Assembly: GCA_002170885.2 (NCBI GenBank)
Contig: NHHR02000006.1
Location: 1-56,008, forward strand
Direction: 5' to 3'
DNA length: 56,008 nucleotides
Source of the DNA: Rhizobiales bacterium TMED168
Lineage (GTDB): Bacteria > Pseudomonadota > Alphaproteobacteria > MED-G09
Shown: positions 36,789 to 45,877 of the stretch, piece after piece
How positions within the stretch are numbered: the stretch's first letter is position 1
Layout: each line of letters starts with the position of its first letter
Translations under genes and position numbers: made by a program
Notes under the pieces: model-generated
Told to the model about the DNA's origin: nothing
Seen by the model: only the letters and a program-made list of their open reading frames with translations
Database searches by the model: none

Positions 36789-38338
36789 TCGAATATTTAG
36801 ATTTATTAATGTTTGGCTTTGCTTGCGTTATTCTCTTGCTTGGATATCCAGTTGCATTTTCATTAGCAGGTTCGGCAATAATTTTTGCATTTATCGGTGA
36901 TTACTTTGATATCTTTCCAATGCAATTCTTAAAAGCTATTCCTCAAAGAATTTTTGGAACAATGACCAATGAAATTTTAATGGCAGTACCACTATTTGTT
37001 TTCATGGGAACAATGTTAGAAAAATCTAAAGTAGCAGAAGAGTTATTAGAAAATATGGATAGAGTCTTCCAAAATATAAGAGGTGGACTTGGAATTTCTG
37101 TATCGATAGTTGGTGCTTTACTTGCTGCCTCAACAGGAATAGTTGGCGCAACAGTTGTTACAATGGGTTTATTATCACTTCCAACAATGCTTAATAAAGG
37201 ATATGATCCAAAAATAGCTACGGGAACAGTTGCAGCAGCTGGTACTTTAGGTCAAATTATACCTCCATCAATAGTTTTAGTCTTGTTGGGGGATGTATTA
37301 TCAAATGCATATCAAAAATCTCAGCTGGATATGGGCATATTTTCTCCTGAAACTCTATCAGTTGGAGATTTATTTGCTGGAGCACTATTACCGGGTATTT
37401 TATTAGTTTTTTTTTATATAATTTATCAAATTGTAAAATCATATACAGATCCTTTATCTATACCAAAAATTATTAAAAAAGAGGAAAAACAGAATACTGA
37501 TAAAAATATTTTTTTAATTCTTTTCCCTCCTCTATTTCTTATAATTTCAGTTTTAGGATCAATTTTATCTGGTTTTGCAACACCTACAGAAGCCGCATCT
37601 GTTGGAGCAATTGGTGCTATACTTTTAGCAACTTACAAAACATCAAATAAAAATTTTTGGCCACTAATAGCAGCAATTTTATTTATATTTTTAATAATTA
37701 TCTCTATAATTTTTGATTTGAGGCTTAATAGAGATAACGTTCATTTTTTAACGAATATTTCTATTTATGGTTCTTTTTTATTTTTAGCTCTATTTGGATT
37801 TTCTATCTTAAAATGTTTAATAAGCTTATATAAGAATAAAATTTTGATGAATACAGCTTATTCAACTACTAAAATTACTTCAATGGTATTTATTATACTA
37901 ATAGGAGCAACTTTTTTTAGTTTAGTTTTTAGGGGTCTTGGAGGAGATGAAACTATAGAGAGGCTTTTAACTTCCATACCAGGTGGTATAGTTGGAGCTG
38001 TTTTAGCAGTAATGATTACAATGTTTATTTTGGGATTCTTTTTGGATTTTATTGAAATTACATTCGTAGTTGTTCCAATTGTAGCTCCAATTTTATTCAA
38101 AATGGGTGTTGACCCTGTTTGGTTAGGTGTGATGATGGCAATTAATTTACAAACAAGCTTTCTAACACCTCCTTTTGGCTTTGCACTGTTTTATTTAAGA
38201 GGAGTTGCGCCAGATAATATAAAAACAATCGATATATATAAAGGTGTAATACCTTTTATTTTTATACAAATACTAATGTTATTTCTTCTATCAGTTTTCC
38301 CGGTAATAGCAACTTGGCTTCCAAATAAAATACTTTAA
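36785..38338 (+). CDS. dctM: TRAP transporter large permease subunit
   Basis: DctM forms the transport channel of the sodium-driven TRAP system. The family core is present: LMAVPLFVFMGTMLEKSKVAEEL, GALLAASTGIVGATVVTMG, AAAGTLGQIIPPSIVLVLLG and late FLDFIEITFVVVPIVAPIL (all read in pieces). At 517 residues it is longer than the common 425-residue form. Residues about 285-355 add two membrane segments that are not in the basic fold, as seen in the TakM-like branch. The start is TTG, overlapping the dctQ stop by four bases, so translation is coupled. It converges with parC, six bases away. Confidence 0.93.
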   Translation: MIEYLDLLMFGFACVILLLGYPVAFSLAGSAIIFAFIGDYFDIFPMQFLKAIPQRIFGTMTNEILMAVPLFVFMGTMLEKSKVAEELLENMDRVFQNIRGGLGISVSIVGALLAASTGIVGATVVTMGLLSLPTMLNKGYDPKIATGTVAAAGTLGQIIPPSIVLVLLGDVLSNAYQKSQLDMGIFSPETLSVGDLFAGALLPGILLVFFYIIYQIVKSYTDPLSIPKIIKKEEKQNTDKNIFLILFPPLFLIISVLGSILSGFATPTEAASVGAIGAILLATYKTSNKNFWPLIAAILFIFLIIISIIFDLRLNRDNVHFLTNISIYGSFLFLALFGFSILKCLISLYKNKILMNTAYSTTKITSMVFIILIGATFFSLVFRGLGGDETIERLLTSIPGGIVGAVLAVMITMFILGFFLDFIEITFVVVPIVAPILFKMGVDPVWLGVMMAINLQTSFLTPPFGFALFYLRGVAPDNIKTIDIYKGVIPFIFIQILMLFLLSVFPVIATWLPNKIL

Positions 38339-38357
38339 TTTAATTTAATTTAATTTA
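38334..38357. repeat. TTTAA microsatellite at the dctM/parC junction
   Basis: Almost five copies of TTTAA lie across the convergent ends. The dctM stop (36th-38th base of this block of the sequence, 38336-38338) and the parC stop (38345-38347) both fall in it. Length change would alter only the last residues of ParC. No terminator hairpin is visible between these genes. Confidence 0.7.
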
Positions 38358-40549
38358 GGAAAACCTTTTGGAACTAGTTTTCCTGATTGAGCTCTTTTAC
38401 CTAACCAATCACTAGTATTTTCAAAAGTTCTTTTTCTTCCGGATTTATCTTCAACAATTAATCCTTCATTTGGATTAAAGGTATCTAAATACATTATTTC
38501 AGAGTCTTTATATTTTTGTATCCTTACCCCCCTCCCTTTACTCATCTTAGGAAGATCATTTATTGGAAAAATAAGCATTTTTTTATTTTTACCTATAGAA
38601 ACAACATCGGACCCCTGAACTTTTTTACAGATTACAGATTTCTCTCCTTCTTTAATATTTAATACTTGCTTACCGGACTTTCTATTTGAGAGCATATCCT
38701 CACTATCTATGATGAATCCATTGCCAACAGAAGAGGCAAGAATGTATTTTTCATTTTTAACAAAGGGGAATATATTTATAGCCGAATGATCTTCCTCTAT
38801 ATCCAAAAGAATTTTCAATGGTGTTCCATGTCCTCTACCTGATGGTAAATCTAAAGCGTCTAATGAATAAGACTTGCCGTTAGAGCAGAAAAAAATAATT
38901 TTGTCATTTGAATTTGCATCTGAAGATAAAAATAGTGAATCCTCGTCCTTAAATTTCAAATCTTTTAACTCATCTTTTTTTCCTTTTAAGCAACGAACCC
39001 AACCTTCTTTGGATAAAACTATGGAAACAAATTCGCTTGGAAGAGTGTATTCATTTTTATAGGTAATTTCCTCACTGAGAAGAGTAATTGAAGTTCTTCG
39101 TTGACCAATTTTTGTGTTTTTTGAAAATAATTTTTTTAAAGACTTAATTTCTTCAGAAATAAATTTCCATTGATTTTGACTTGAATTAAGTAAACTTTCA
39201 AGTTCCTTCTTTTTAATTGAAAGTGAGTCATGTTCATCTTTGATTTTTATTTCCTCTAATTTTCTCAGTAAACGTAACCTCATATTTAAAATCGACTCAG
39301 ATTGAAGATCAGTTAGCTTAAATCTTTTTATAAGTTCACTTTTAGGATCCTCTTTTTCTCTTATAATTTTTATAACCATATCCATATTTAAATATGCAAT
39401 TAAAAGACCATTTAAAATCTCAAGCCTTTCGTTAATTTTATTCAACTTATAGTTTGAAATATTTTTTAAAACTTCCTTTCTATGATCCAGCCATGATAAA
39501 AGCAAATCTCTTAATCCATGAATAATTGGAGTATTGTTGCTTAAGGCATTTAAATTAACAGAAAATTTTGTTTCTAAATCAGTTAGTAAAAAAAGGCTAT
39601 CCATTAAACTATCGGGATTAATATCTCTATTTTTAGGGATTAAAACCAATCTAATATCCTCTGCTGACTCATCACGAACATCATCAAGCATGGGTAATTT
39701 TTTATCTATTACTAATTGAGCAATTTTTTCAATTAATTTACCTTTACTTACCTGATAAGGAATTTCGGTAACAATTATTTTCCATAAACCACGCTTTTCG
39801 TTTTCTATTTGCCATTTTGCCCTAAGTTTAAATCCTCCCTTACCTTTTTTGTATGTATCAATAATATTTTCTTTAAATTCTAATATTTCACCTCCAGTGG
39901 GAAAGTCGGGACCAGGAATGATTTCTAAAAGCTTTTCATAACTTGCATTCCTATATTTTATTAAATGAAGAGATGCATTGCATAACTCCTCAACATTATG
40001 GGGTGGAATTGAGGTTGCCATTCCTACAGCTATACCTGAGGAACCATTTGCTAAAAGATTAGGAAAATTTGAAGGCAAAACTGTTGGTTCAAAATCAACT
40101 TCGTCATAAGTTGATCTAAACTCAACAGCGTCTTCATCGATTCCCTCTAATAATAATTCAGAAATTTTAGTTAATCTTGCCTCTGTATAGCGCATAGCAG
40201 CCGCATTATCACCATCAATATTACCAAAATTTCCTTGTCCATCAATAAGTGGCCATCGAACTGAGAAATTTTGCGCTAAACGAACCAATGTGTCATAAAT
40301 TGCTTGATCACCATGAGGATGAAAACGACCCATTACGTCACCAACAACTCTTGCAGATTTTTTAAAAGAGGAATTAGACTTCAAGCTTAATTTATACATG
40401 CCATAAAGAATTCTTCTATGAACAGGTTTTAAACCATCTCTTGAGTCTGGAAGTGCTCTATCCATAATTGTTGTTAGGGCATAAGCAAGGTATCTTTCCT
40501 CTAGAGCGTCTATTAACTCAATATCTTGATACTGATCAATTAATTTCAT
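38345..40549 (-). CDS. parC: DNA topoisomerase IV subunit A
   Basis: ParC is the DNA-cleaving subunit of topoisomerase IV, which unlinks daughter chromosomes. The N-terminal domain is close to that of Gyr[21 protein letters not shown] near residue 31 and the catalytic Y121 in AAMRYTEAR. The gyrase-specific [14 protein letters not shown] box is absent; instead a short C-terminal domain contains [12 protein letters not shown] and [10 protein letters not shown], as usual for ParC. The length of 734 residues is normal. The quinolone loop reads [10 protein letters not shown], with Gln (Q82) at the E. coli Ser80 position and Asp in place of Glu84. Confidence 0.96.
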   Translation of the reverse strand: MKLIDQYQDIELIDALEERYLAYALTTIMDRALPDSRDGLKPVHRRILYGMYKLSLKSNSSFKKSARVVGDVMGRFHPHGDQAIYDTLVRLAQNFSVRWPLIDGQGNFGNIDGDNAAAMRYTEARLTKISELLLEGIDEDAVEFRSTYDEVDFEPTVLPSNFPNLLANGSSGIAVGMATSIPPHNVEELCNASLHLIKYRNASYEKLLEIIPGPDFPTGGEILEFKENIIDTYKKGKGGFKLRAKWQIENEKRGLWKIIVTEIPYQVSKGKLIEKIAQLVIDKKLPMLDDVRDESAEDIRLVLIPKNRDINPDSLMDSLFLLTDLETKFSVNLNALSNNTPIIHGLRDLLLSWLDHRKEVLKNISNYKLNKINERLEILNGLLIAYLNMDMVIKIIREKEDPKSELIKRFKLTDLQSESILNMRLRLLRKLEEIKIKDEHDSLSIKKKELESLLNSSQNQWKFISEEIKSLKKLFSKNTKIGQRRTSITLLSEEITYKNEYTLPSEFVSIVLSKEGWVRCLKGKKDELKDLKFKDEDSLFLSSDANSNDKIIFFCSNGKSYSLDALDLPSGRGHGTPLKILLDIEEDHSAINIFPFVKNEKYILASSVGNGFIIDSEDMLSNRKSGKQVLNIKEGEKSVICKKVQGSDVVSIGKNKKMLIFPINDLPKMSKGRGVRIQKYKDSEIMYLDTFNPNEGLIVEDKSGRKRTFENTSDWLGKRAQSGKLVPKGFPKLN

Positions 40550-40574
40550 TTTCTAACTTCAATTTATAAATAAA

Positions 40575-41291
40575 TTATTTTTTTAAATAATTAACAAGTC
40601 TTATTCTTGATGATGAAAGATTCTTAGTCTGTTGTGAATAGACTCTTTTATTTAAAAAATATTCTGTAAGCCTAAAGCCATCAATTAAATCATCTTTAGT
40701 GATTAAACTATCAATTTCAGTAAAAAAATTTGGTAGCTTTAAGAGTCTTTTTTCCCAACCCTCAGCCCCTTTAATACTTACAGCTCTTCCTGTTTTTGGT
40801 GATACCCAGGTCAGGTTCTCAGCTGATCCGTTTACAGCGCAAGTTTTTAAATCAAGTCCATATCCCATTTTTTCAATGAATAATAATTCAAATTTTATAT
40901 AAAGAATTGGCCACAAAGATTTATTATCTAAATTATTAAATAATTCTTCTGTTAAAATATAAATTTCTTCACACTCTTCTCTTTCAGGAAAAATATCTAA
41001 TAAAGCACAAATAGAATTTAAAATTTCTAAATTAATAGAGCTATTTAAATAATTTGATGTTCTAGATTTTATTAATTCAGAATTAAAAAAACCTAAATGC
41101 TCAGATAATCTAGCTCTCCAATTAATTGAGATTGTATTACCAGGGATATTTATACCAATAGCGCCACTTTTCTTTTTTAATCTGATTAATCCTGAATATA
41201 TACCATTATTTTTTGTAAGAACTTTCATAAGATTAACACTATCAGAAAATTTTTTACTGCTAATAATTATTCCTTCGTCGCTAATATTCAT
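40575..41291 (-). CDS. recO: DNA repair protein RecO
   Basis: RecO helps load RecA onto SSB-covered DNA in the RecFOR pathway. It starts with an OB fold (GIIISSKKFSDSVNLMKVLTKNNGIYSGLI, read in pieces) followed by a helical domain. CAVNGSAENLTWVSPKTGRAVS near residue 150 matches the alphaproteobacterial form, which keeps only part of the zinc-binding Cys found elsewhere. The length of 238 residues is normal. It lies ten bases after era, the usual order. Confidence 0.93.
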   Translation of the reverse strand: MNISDEGIIISSKKFSDSVNLMKVLTKNNGIYSGLIRLKKKSGAIGINIPGNTISINWRARLSEHLGFFNSELIKSRTSNYLNSSINLEILNSICALLDIFPEREECEEIYILTEELFNNLDNKSLWPILYIKFELLFIEKMGYGLDLKTCAVNGSAENLTWVSPKTGRAVSIKGAEGWEKRLLKLPNFFTEIDSLITKDDLIDGFRLTEYFLNKRVYSQQTKNLSSSRIRLVNYLKK

Positions 41292-41301
41292 TCAAATCTC
41301 A

Positions 41302-42192
41302 TTATTCAAAGCTTAGGCCAATATCGTCATAGTGTTCTTTTTTATTAGACCAATCTTTTTTATATTTAACATTTATTTTAAGATTAACTTTATTATTAAG
41401 AATTTTTTCAATATCAATTCTTGAAGCAATTCCTATAGATTTGATCATCTGTCCAGCCTTTCCAAGCACAATTCCGACATGGTTCTTTTTTCCAACATAT
41501 ATTGTTTGATTAATTGTAACAGTCCTACTTTTGTTAACTATCCAGCCATCCGTCTCAACGGTCGTTGAATATGGTATTTCTTCATGAAGTAAAATAAAAA
41601 TTTTCTCCCTTGTAATTTCTGACGCTATTCTTGCCATAGGGACATCTGCAGATTGATCCTCTGGATAAAGCCAAAAATCATTAATTGATAGTAAACATGA
41701 TTTTTTGAGCAAATCATTAACACCATCACCATCTTTTGCGGAAATTAAAAAAGTCTCTTTAAAATTAAATAATTCATTTAAATTTTTAACCTTTTCTAAT
41801 AATAATTCTCTATCGATTAAATCTATTTTATTTAAAATTAAAAATATTTTATCTTCTAAAATTTTAATATTTTTTAAAAAAGTGTCATCAAAATCTATAA
41901 ATGTTTTTTTACAATCAATAAGCAAATAAACTAAATCTACATCATTTAAAATATTATATGCATTTTCAAGCATTGCCTTTTCAAATTTTGTTTTTGCATC
42001 AAATATACCTGGAGTATCGATAAAAATCATTTGAGTATTATCAATCACTCTTATACCTTTAAAAGCTGATCTTGTAGTTTGAGATTTGTGAGTAACTATT
42101 GCTAGTTTTTCTCCAATAATATTATTTAATAAAGTTGATTTACCTGAGTTTGTAGGCCCAATAATACCAATAGTTATATTCTTTTTATTCAT
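41302..42192 (-). CDS. era: GTPase Era
   Basis: Era is an essential GTPase that assists maturation of 16S rRNA and the small ribosomal subunit. The G1 loop is GPTNSGKST at residues 12-20, G3 is DTPGI near 60, and G4 is NKID near 122. The C-terminal KH domain has VGIVLGKAGQMIKSIGIASR near 240, which binds the 3' end of 16S rRNA. The length of 296 residues is normal. It overlaps the end of rnc by eight bases. Confidence 0.97.
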   Translation of the reverse strand: MNKKNITIGIIGPTNSGKSTLLNNIIGEKLAIVTHKSQTTRSAFKGIRVIDNTQMIFIDTPGIFDAKTKFEKAMLENAYNILNDVDLVYLLIDCKKTFIDFDDTFLKNIKILEDKIFLILNKIDLIDRELLLEKVKNLNELFNFKETFLISAKDGDGVNDLLKKSCLLSINDFWLYPEDQSADVPMARIASEITREKIFILLHEEIPYSTTVETDGWIVNKSRTVTINQTIYVGKKNHVGIVLGKAGQMIKSIGIASRIDIEKILNNKVNLKINVKYKKDWSNKKEHYDDIGLSFE

Positions 42193-42880
42193 TATTCATA
42201 ATCTTCAATATTTCTTTTGCGGCATTTTTCTCTGCTTCTTGCTTAGATTTTCCTTCTGCAATAACAGAATCTAGACCCATAACTGAAACTGATACAGTGA
42301 ATATTGGGTTATGATCTTCGCCACGAACAGATATAAAATTATATTCAGGCAAACTTTTATTCATTGATAATATTTTTTCCTGAAGCTCACTCTTAGGATT
42401 TAAAAATTTAATTTTTATATCTATATTGCTAATTAAATCTCGCCAAAGTTCGATAACAATTTTTTTGGTCTTAGTATAATTAGAGTCTAAAAAAATAGAT
42501 CCAATTAATGACTCCATAATATTTGAAAGTATAGAATCTTTAATTTTTTTATTTAAGATTTCTGATTTTCCTAAAATTATATATTTATCTAAATTAATAA
42601 TCCTAGCAATATCAGCACAAGTGTTTCTCTGAACCAAATAACTAAATTTTTTTGATAATTCACCCTCTGTTGCGAGAGGAAATCTATATAATAATTCTTC
42701 AGAAATAATAAGCCCTAGGACCCTATCGCCTAAAAACTCCATACGCTCCATTGATGATAACTCGCCACTATTTACACTTGTATGCGTAAGACTATTAATT
42801 AATAATTTTTTATCTTTGAAAGAATAATTTAAGATTTTTTCTAAAGAAATTAAATTATATTTTTTTGTTGAGTCTATCAT
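42185..42880 (-). CDS. rnc: Ribonuclease III
   Basis: RNase III cuts double-stranded RNA, including rRNA precursors. The nuclease signature ERMEFLGDRVLGLIISEEL near residue 44 contains the catalytic acidic residues; more follow near 118 (ESLIGSIFLDS). The double-stranded RNA-binding domain fills about residues 155-230, ending in GKSKQEAEKNAAKEIL. The length of 231 residues is normal. It overlaps lepB by four bases and era by eight, so the three are tightly coupled. Confidence 0.97.
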   Translation of the reverse strand: MIDSTKKYNLISLEKILNYSFKDKKLLINSLTHTSVNSGELSSMERMEFLGDRVLGLIISEELLYRFPLATEGELSKKFSYLVQRNTCADIARIINLDKYIILGKSEILNKKIKDSILSNIMESLIGSIFLDSNYTKTKKIVIELWRDLISNIDIKIKFLNPKSELQEKILSMNKSLPEYNFISVRGEDHNPIFTVSVSVMGLDSVIAEGKSKQEAEKNAAKEILKIMNNE

Positions 42881-43638
42881 TTTATTTTTTTAAAAATTCT
42901 TTCCCACTCAACTGATGTCTTACAATTCTTTTGACCAATTTTTCTCCAATTCCAAGAAAAGAAAATTAATTCAGCTCTTCCAACAAGATTATCAAAAGGA
43001 ACAAAACCTACTGATTTAATATACCTGCTATCTTGAGAGTTATCCCTATTATCTCCCATTACAAAAAAATGATCCTTTGGAACATTATATACACCTGTAT
43101 TATCTGCAAAAGAAGAAATGTCGGAATTTAAAATTTGATACGCTCTTCCATTTGGCAATGTTTCTTGAATTATTTCTAATTTTTCATTTTTACAGCCAAT
43201 GGAACGTTTTTTTCGGCTAATTAAGTTATTATTGTTATAAATACCAATTTTTTTGTAAGATAAAATTGAACCATTAATATATACTTCTCCATTAATTATT
43301 TGAACTTTATCACCTGGTAAACCTATAACTCTTTTTATATAATCAGTTCTTCCATCACTTGGTAATTTAAAAACAACTACATCTCCCCTTGATGGCTCGG
43401 ATGAAAAAATTCTATTTGGAATAAGTGGAATACTAAAAGGTAAAGAATGTTTTGAATAACCATAAGTATATTTTGAGACGAAAATGTAATCACCAACTAA
43501 AAGATTTTTCAGCATTGATCCGGATGGAATATTGTAGCTTTGGAATAAAAATGCCCTGAAAATCAATGCAATTAAGATAATCCAAAAAAAAGATAAAAAG
43601 AAATTTTCGTTTTTTTTTATTGTTGTTTTCTTTCTCAT
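42877..43638 (-). CDS. lepB: Signal peptidase I
   Basis: LepB cleaves Sec and Tat signal peptides on the outer face of the inner membrane. It has one membrane helix (about residues 13-32) followed by [14 protein letters not shown] with the catalytic S41. The general-base Lys is K102 in [25 protein letters not shown] near residue 202 is box E. The length of 253 residues is normal. The gene overlaps acpS and rnc by four bases each. Confidence 0.97.
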   Translation of the reverse strand: MRKKTTIKKNENFFLSFFWIILIALIFRAFLFQSYNIPSGSMLKNLLVGDYIFVSKYTYGYSKHSLPFSIPLIPNRIFSSEPSRGDVVVFKLPSDGRTDYIKRVIGLPGDKVQIINGEVYINGSILSYKKIGIYNNNNLISRKKRSIGCKNEKLEIIQETLPNGRAYQILNSDISSFADNTGVYNVPKDHFFVMGDNRDNSQDSRYIKSVGFVPFDNLVGRAELIFFSWNWRKIGQKNCKTSVEWERIFKKIK

Positions 43639-44033
43639 TTTTTAACAGCCTCAATTATAACATTTGCCTGAGCCCATGGAAAATCATCAGTAATTGATAA
43701 AGAAATATTATAATTATTACCATTGGGGGTAAGCTTTTTAAGTCTTTTGTATGCCCCACCACTTAAGTTTAATGTAGGTTTTCCACTTTTTTCATTTACT
43801 ACTTCAATATTTTTCCAAAAAACACCTGAACGAAATCCAGTACCAAGAGCTTTAGAGCATGCTTCTTTTGCAGCAAATCTTTTTGCATATGACTCTATTC
43901 TTTTTTGTTTTTTATCTGATCTAATTCTTTCATTTTTAGTAAAAACTCTTTTTATAAATCTTTCACCAAACCTATTGATTGCTTTTTCAATCCTCCTGAT
44001 ATCAATCAAATCAATTCCATAGCCAATTATCAT
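43635..44033 (-). CDS. acpS: Holo-acyl-carrier-protein synthase
   Basis: AcpS moves the phosphopantetheine arm from coenzyme A to acyl carrier protein. Magnesium ligands are D8 in [14 protein letters not shown] and E57 in [13 protein letters not shown]; the following [15 protein letters not shown] is also typical. The length of 132 residues is normal. It overlaps pdxJ by one base and lepB by four, an arrangement typical of proteobacteria. Confidence 0.96.
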   Translation of the reverse strand: MIIGYGIDLIDIRRIEKAINRFGERFIKRVFTKNERIRSDKKQKRIESYAKRFAAKEACSKALGTGFRSGVFWKNIEVVNEKSGKPTLNLSGGAYKRLKKLTPNGNNYNISLSITDDFPWAQANVIIEAVKK

Positions 44034-44800
44034 TATAATTCCTCAAGAGATCTGCCTAAAGTCATAGACTCTTTAATGGTTAAAATAGTTTTCTCCAATC
44101 CATTAAAAATTGATTCTGCAATAATAAAAAAGCCAATATTTAATTCCTCTATTTCATTTATTGAACTTATGATTTTAGTTGTTTCATAATTCAATCCATG
44201 ACCAGCATGGGCCTCAATTCCATTAGAAAAAAGTTTTTTTGAAAAGTTTTTTATTTTATTAAATTCATTATCAAATTCCTTTTCATCATTTTCTTCATAT
44301 AATTTACATAAAGTACCACAATGAATTTCTGCACAGTCTATTTTAAGGTCATAACATGCATCTAAATTGGCATCATCCGGATCAATAAAAAGAGTAGTCC
44401 TAACTCCAATATCTTTAAGTTTTGTAATCATTGGCTTTAATTTATTATAATTGTTTAATAAGTTTAAACCACCCTCAGTAGTAATCTCTTCCCTTTTTTC
44501 AGGAACAATGCAACATGAAAAAGGTTTTATCTTTTCAGCAATCTTAATCATCTCGTCAGTAGCTGCCATCTCTAAATTTAGTTTACCAGGAAAATTATAA
44601 GCAATTTCTTTTATATCCATATCGTTTATATGCCTCCTATCCTCTCGTAAATGAGCGGTAATGCTATCTGCTCCTGATTCTAAGGCTAGCCTTGCAGCAT
44701 TAATTGGGCTCGGAAAATTTTCTTTTCTTGCATTTCTTAAAGTAGCGACATGGTCTATATTAACTCCAAGTCTTATTTTATTTTGAATGGTATCTTCCAA
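44033..44800 (-). CDS. pdxJ: Pyridoxine 5'-phosphate synthase
   Basis: PdxJ closes the pyridoxine ring from deoxyxylulose phosphate and aminoacetone phosphate. The N-terminal [16 protein letters not shown] is the hallmark; [10 protein letters not shown] near residue 49, [17 protein letters not shown] near 132 and [16 protein letters not shown] near 197 follow. The length of 255 residues is slightly longer than usual. It begins the stretch of overlapping genes pdxJ-acpS-lepB-rnc-era and lies directly after the DUF2062 gene. Confidence 0.96.
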   Translation of the reverse strand: MEDTIQNKIRLGVNIDHVATLRNARKENFPSPINAARLALESGADSITAHLREDRRHINDMDIKEIAYNFPGKLNLEMAATDEMIKIAEKIKPFSCCIVPEKREEITTEGGLNLLNNYNKLKPMITKLKDIGVRTTLFIDPDDANLDACYDLKIDCAEIHCGTLCKLYEENDEKEFDNEFNKIKNFSKKLFSNGIEAHAGHGLNYETTKIISSINEIEELNIGFFIIAESIFNGLEKTILTIKESMTLGRSLEEL

Positions 44801-45289
44801 TTATTTACCTCTATTTGGTCTATTTTTTTTAAAAATTCCAATTATGTATTTTATAAGAAAATAACAAATTATTGATAGTATAAAACCAATTATCAATATT
44901 CCTGAAAAAATTGGGATAGTCGTTTTTATAAAGTTTACAATAATATGCAACCATTCTTTTGAAGTATTTTCATTAGAAATTGTCAGCATGCCAATTGCCA
45001 TCAAAGGATAAGATATAATACTTCCAAAAAGGTTTCCAATAATACTAGAGAAAATATTAATTTTCAAAAACCATGAAGTAACAACAGATATTATCAAATG
45101 AAGTCCAAAAAATGGAGTAAATGATATAAAAACTCCTAAAGCAAAACCCATAGAAACTGAATAAGTGCTGTCAGGTATTCTAAATAATCTCTTCCAGAGG
45201 TATAAAAAGTTTCTCAATAAGCCTTTTTCAGGCCATAAATGAGATCTTATTTTTGTATAAAAATCTATAGATTTTTTTCTTTTAAACAT
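44801..45289 (-). CDS. DUF2062 membrane protein
   Basis: The 162-residue protein has about three hydrophobic segments (near residues 45-75, 79-100 and 118-150). SVSMGFALGVFISFTPFFGLH near residue 43, read in two pieces, matches the DUF2062 family, whose members are small inner-membrane proteins without a known function. It overlaps pyrE by one base and touches pdxJ. The same neighbourhood (pyrE and pdxJ) is common for this family in alphaproteobacteria. Confidence 0.85.
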   Translation of the reverse strand: MFKRKKSIDFYTKIRSHLWPEKGLLRNFLYLWKRLFRIPDSTYSVSMGFALGVFISFTPFFGLHLIISVVTSWFLKINIFSSIIGNLFGSIISYPLMAIGMLTISNENTSKEWLHIIVNFIKTTIPIFSGILIIGFILSIICYFLIKYIIGIFKKNRPNRGK

Positions 45290-45873
45290 TAAGAAATATT
45301 TCTACTTCCTGGTTTAATCGCGGGAATATTTTTTAGATTTTCAGGAATATTATCTTTGTTAAAAACCGGAATATCGACAGTTGTAAGAGAAATTAATTTT
45401 GTTTCTAAATCGTTGTTTCCACCAGACCTATCAATAAGACATGCCTCACCAACAACAATACCTCCAAAACTTTTTATTACCTTAATACTCTCATTTGAGG
45501 ATAGTCCTGTTGTTACAATATCTTCAACCAACAAACAGTTTGTATTAGATTTTATTGTAAAACCTCTTCTTAATTCAAATTTACTATTTACACGTTCTAA
45601 AAAAATTGAAGGAACTTTTAAAAATCTAGCAATCTCATGCCCTATTATTAATCCCCCCATTGCAGGAGAAACAACAATATCAATCTTTTCCTTAATATTT
45701 TCTAATATCATTTTTCCAAGAGCAAATGATAGTCTTTCTGCTCTTGAAGGGTCGGATAAGGCAAGAGCGCATTGTAAATATTTTGAAGAATGTAAGCCGG
45801 AAGATAAAATAAAATGCCCTTCAAGAAGAGCACCAGCGTCTTTAAATTCTTTTAAAACCTCTTCTCTGTTCAT
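45289..45873 (-). CDS. pyrE: Orotate phosphoribosyltransferase
   Basis: PyrE attaches ribose phosphate to orotate in pyrimidine synthesis. The PRPP-binding loop is LLVEDIVTTGLSSNESI near residue 116, with SPAMGGLIIGHEIARFL near 65 before it. GHFILSSGLHSSKYLQCA near residue 19 is the flexible-loop region of this branch. The length of 194 residues is normal. It lies four bases after the rsh gene. An open frame on the opposite strand across this gene is taken as a shadow. Confidence 0.95.
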   Translation of the reverse strand: MNREEVLKEFKDAGALLEGHFILSSGLHSSKYLQCALALSDPSRAERLSFALGKMILENIKEKIDIVVSPAMGGLIIGHEIARFLKVPSIFLERVNSKFELRRGFTIKSNTNCLLVEDIVTTGLSSNESIKVIKSFGGIVVGEACLIDRSGGNNDLETKLISLTTVDIPVFNKDNIPENLKNIPAIKPGSRNIS

Positions 45874-45877
45874 ACAA

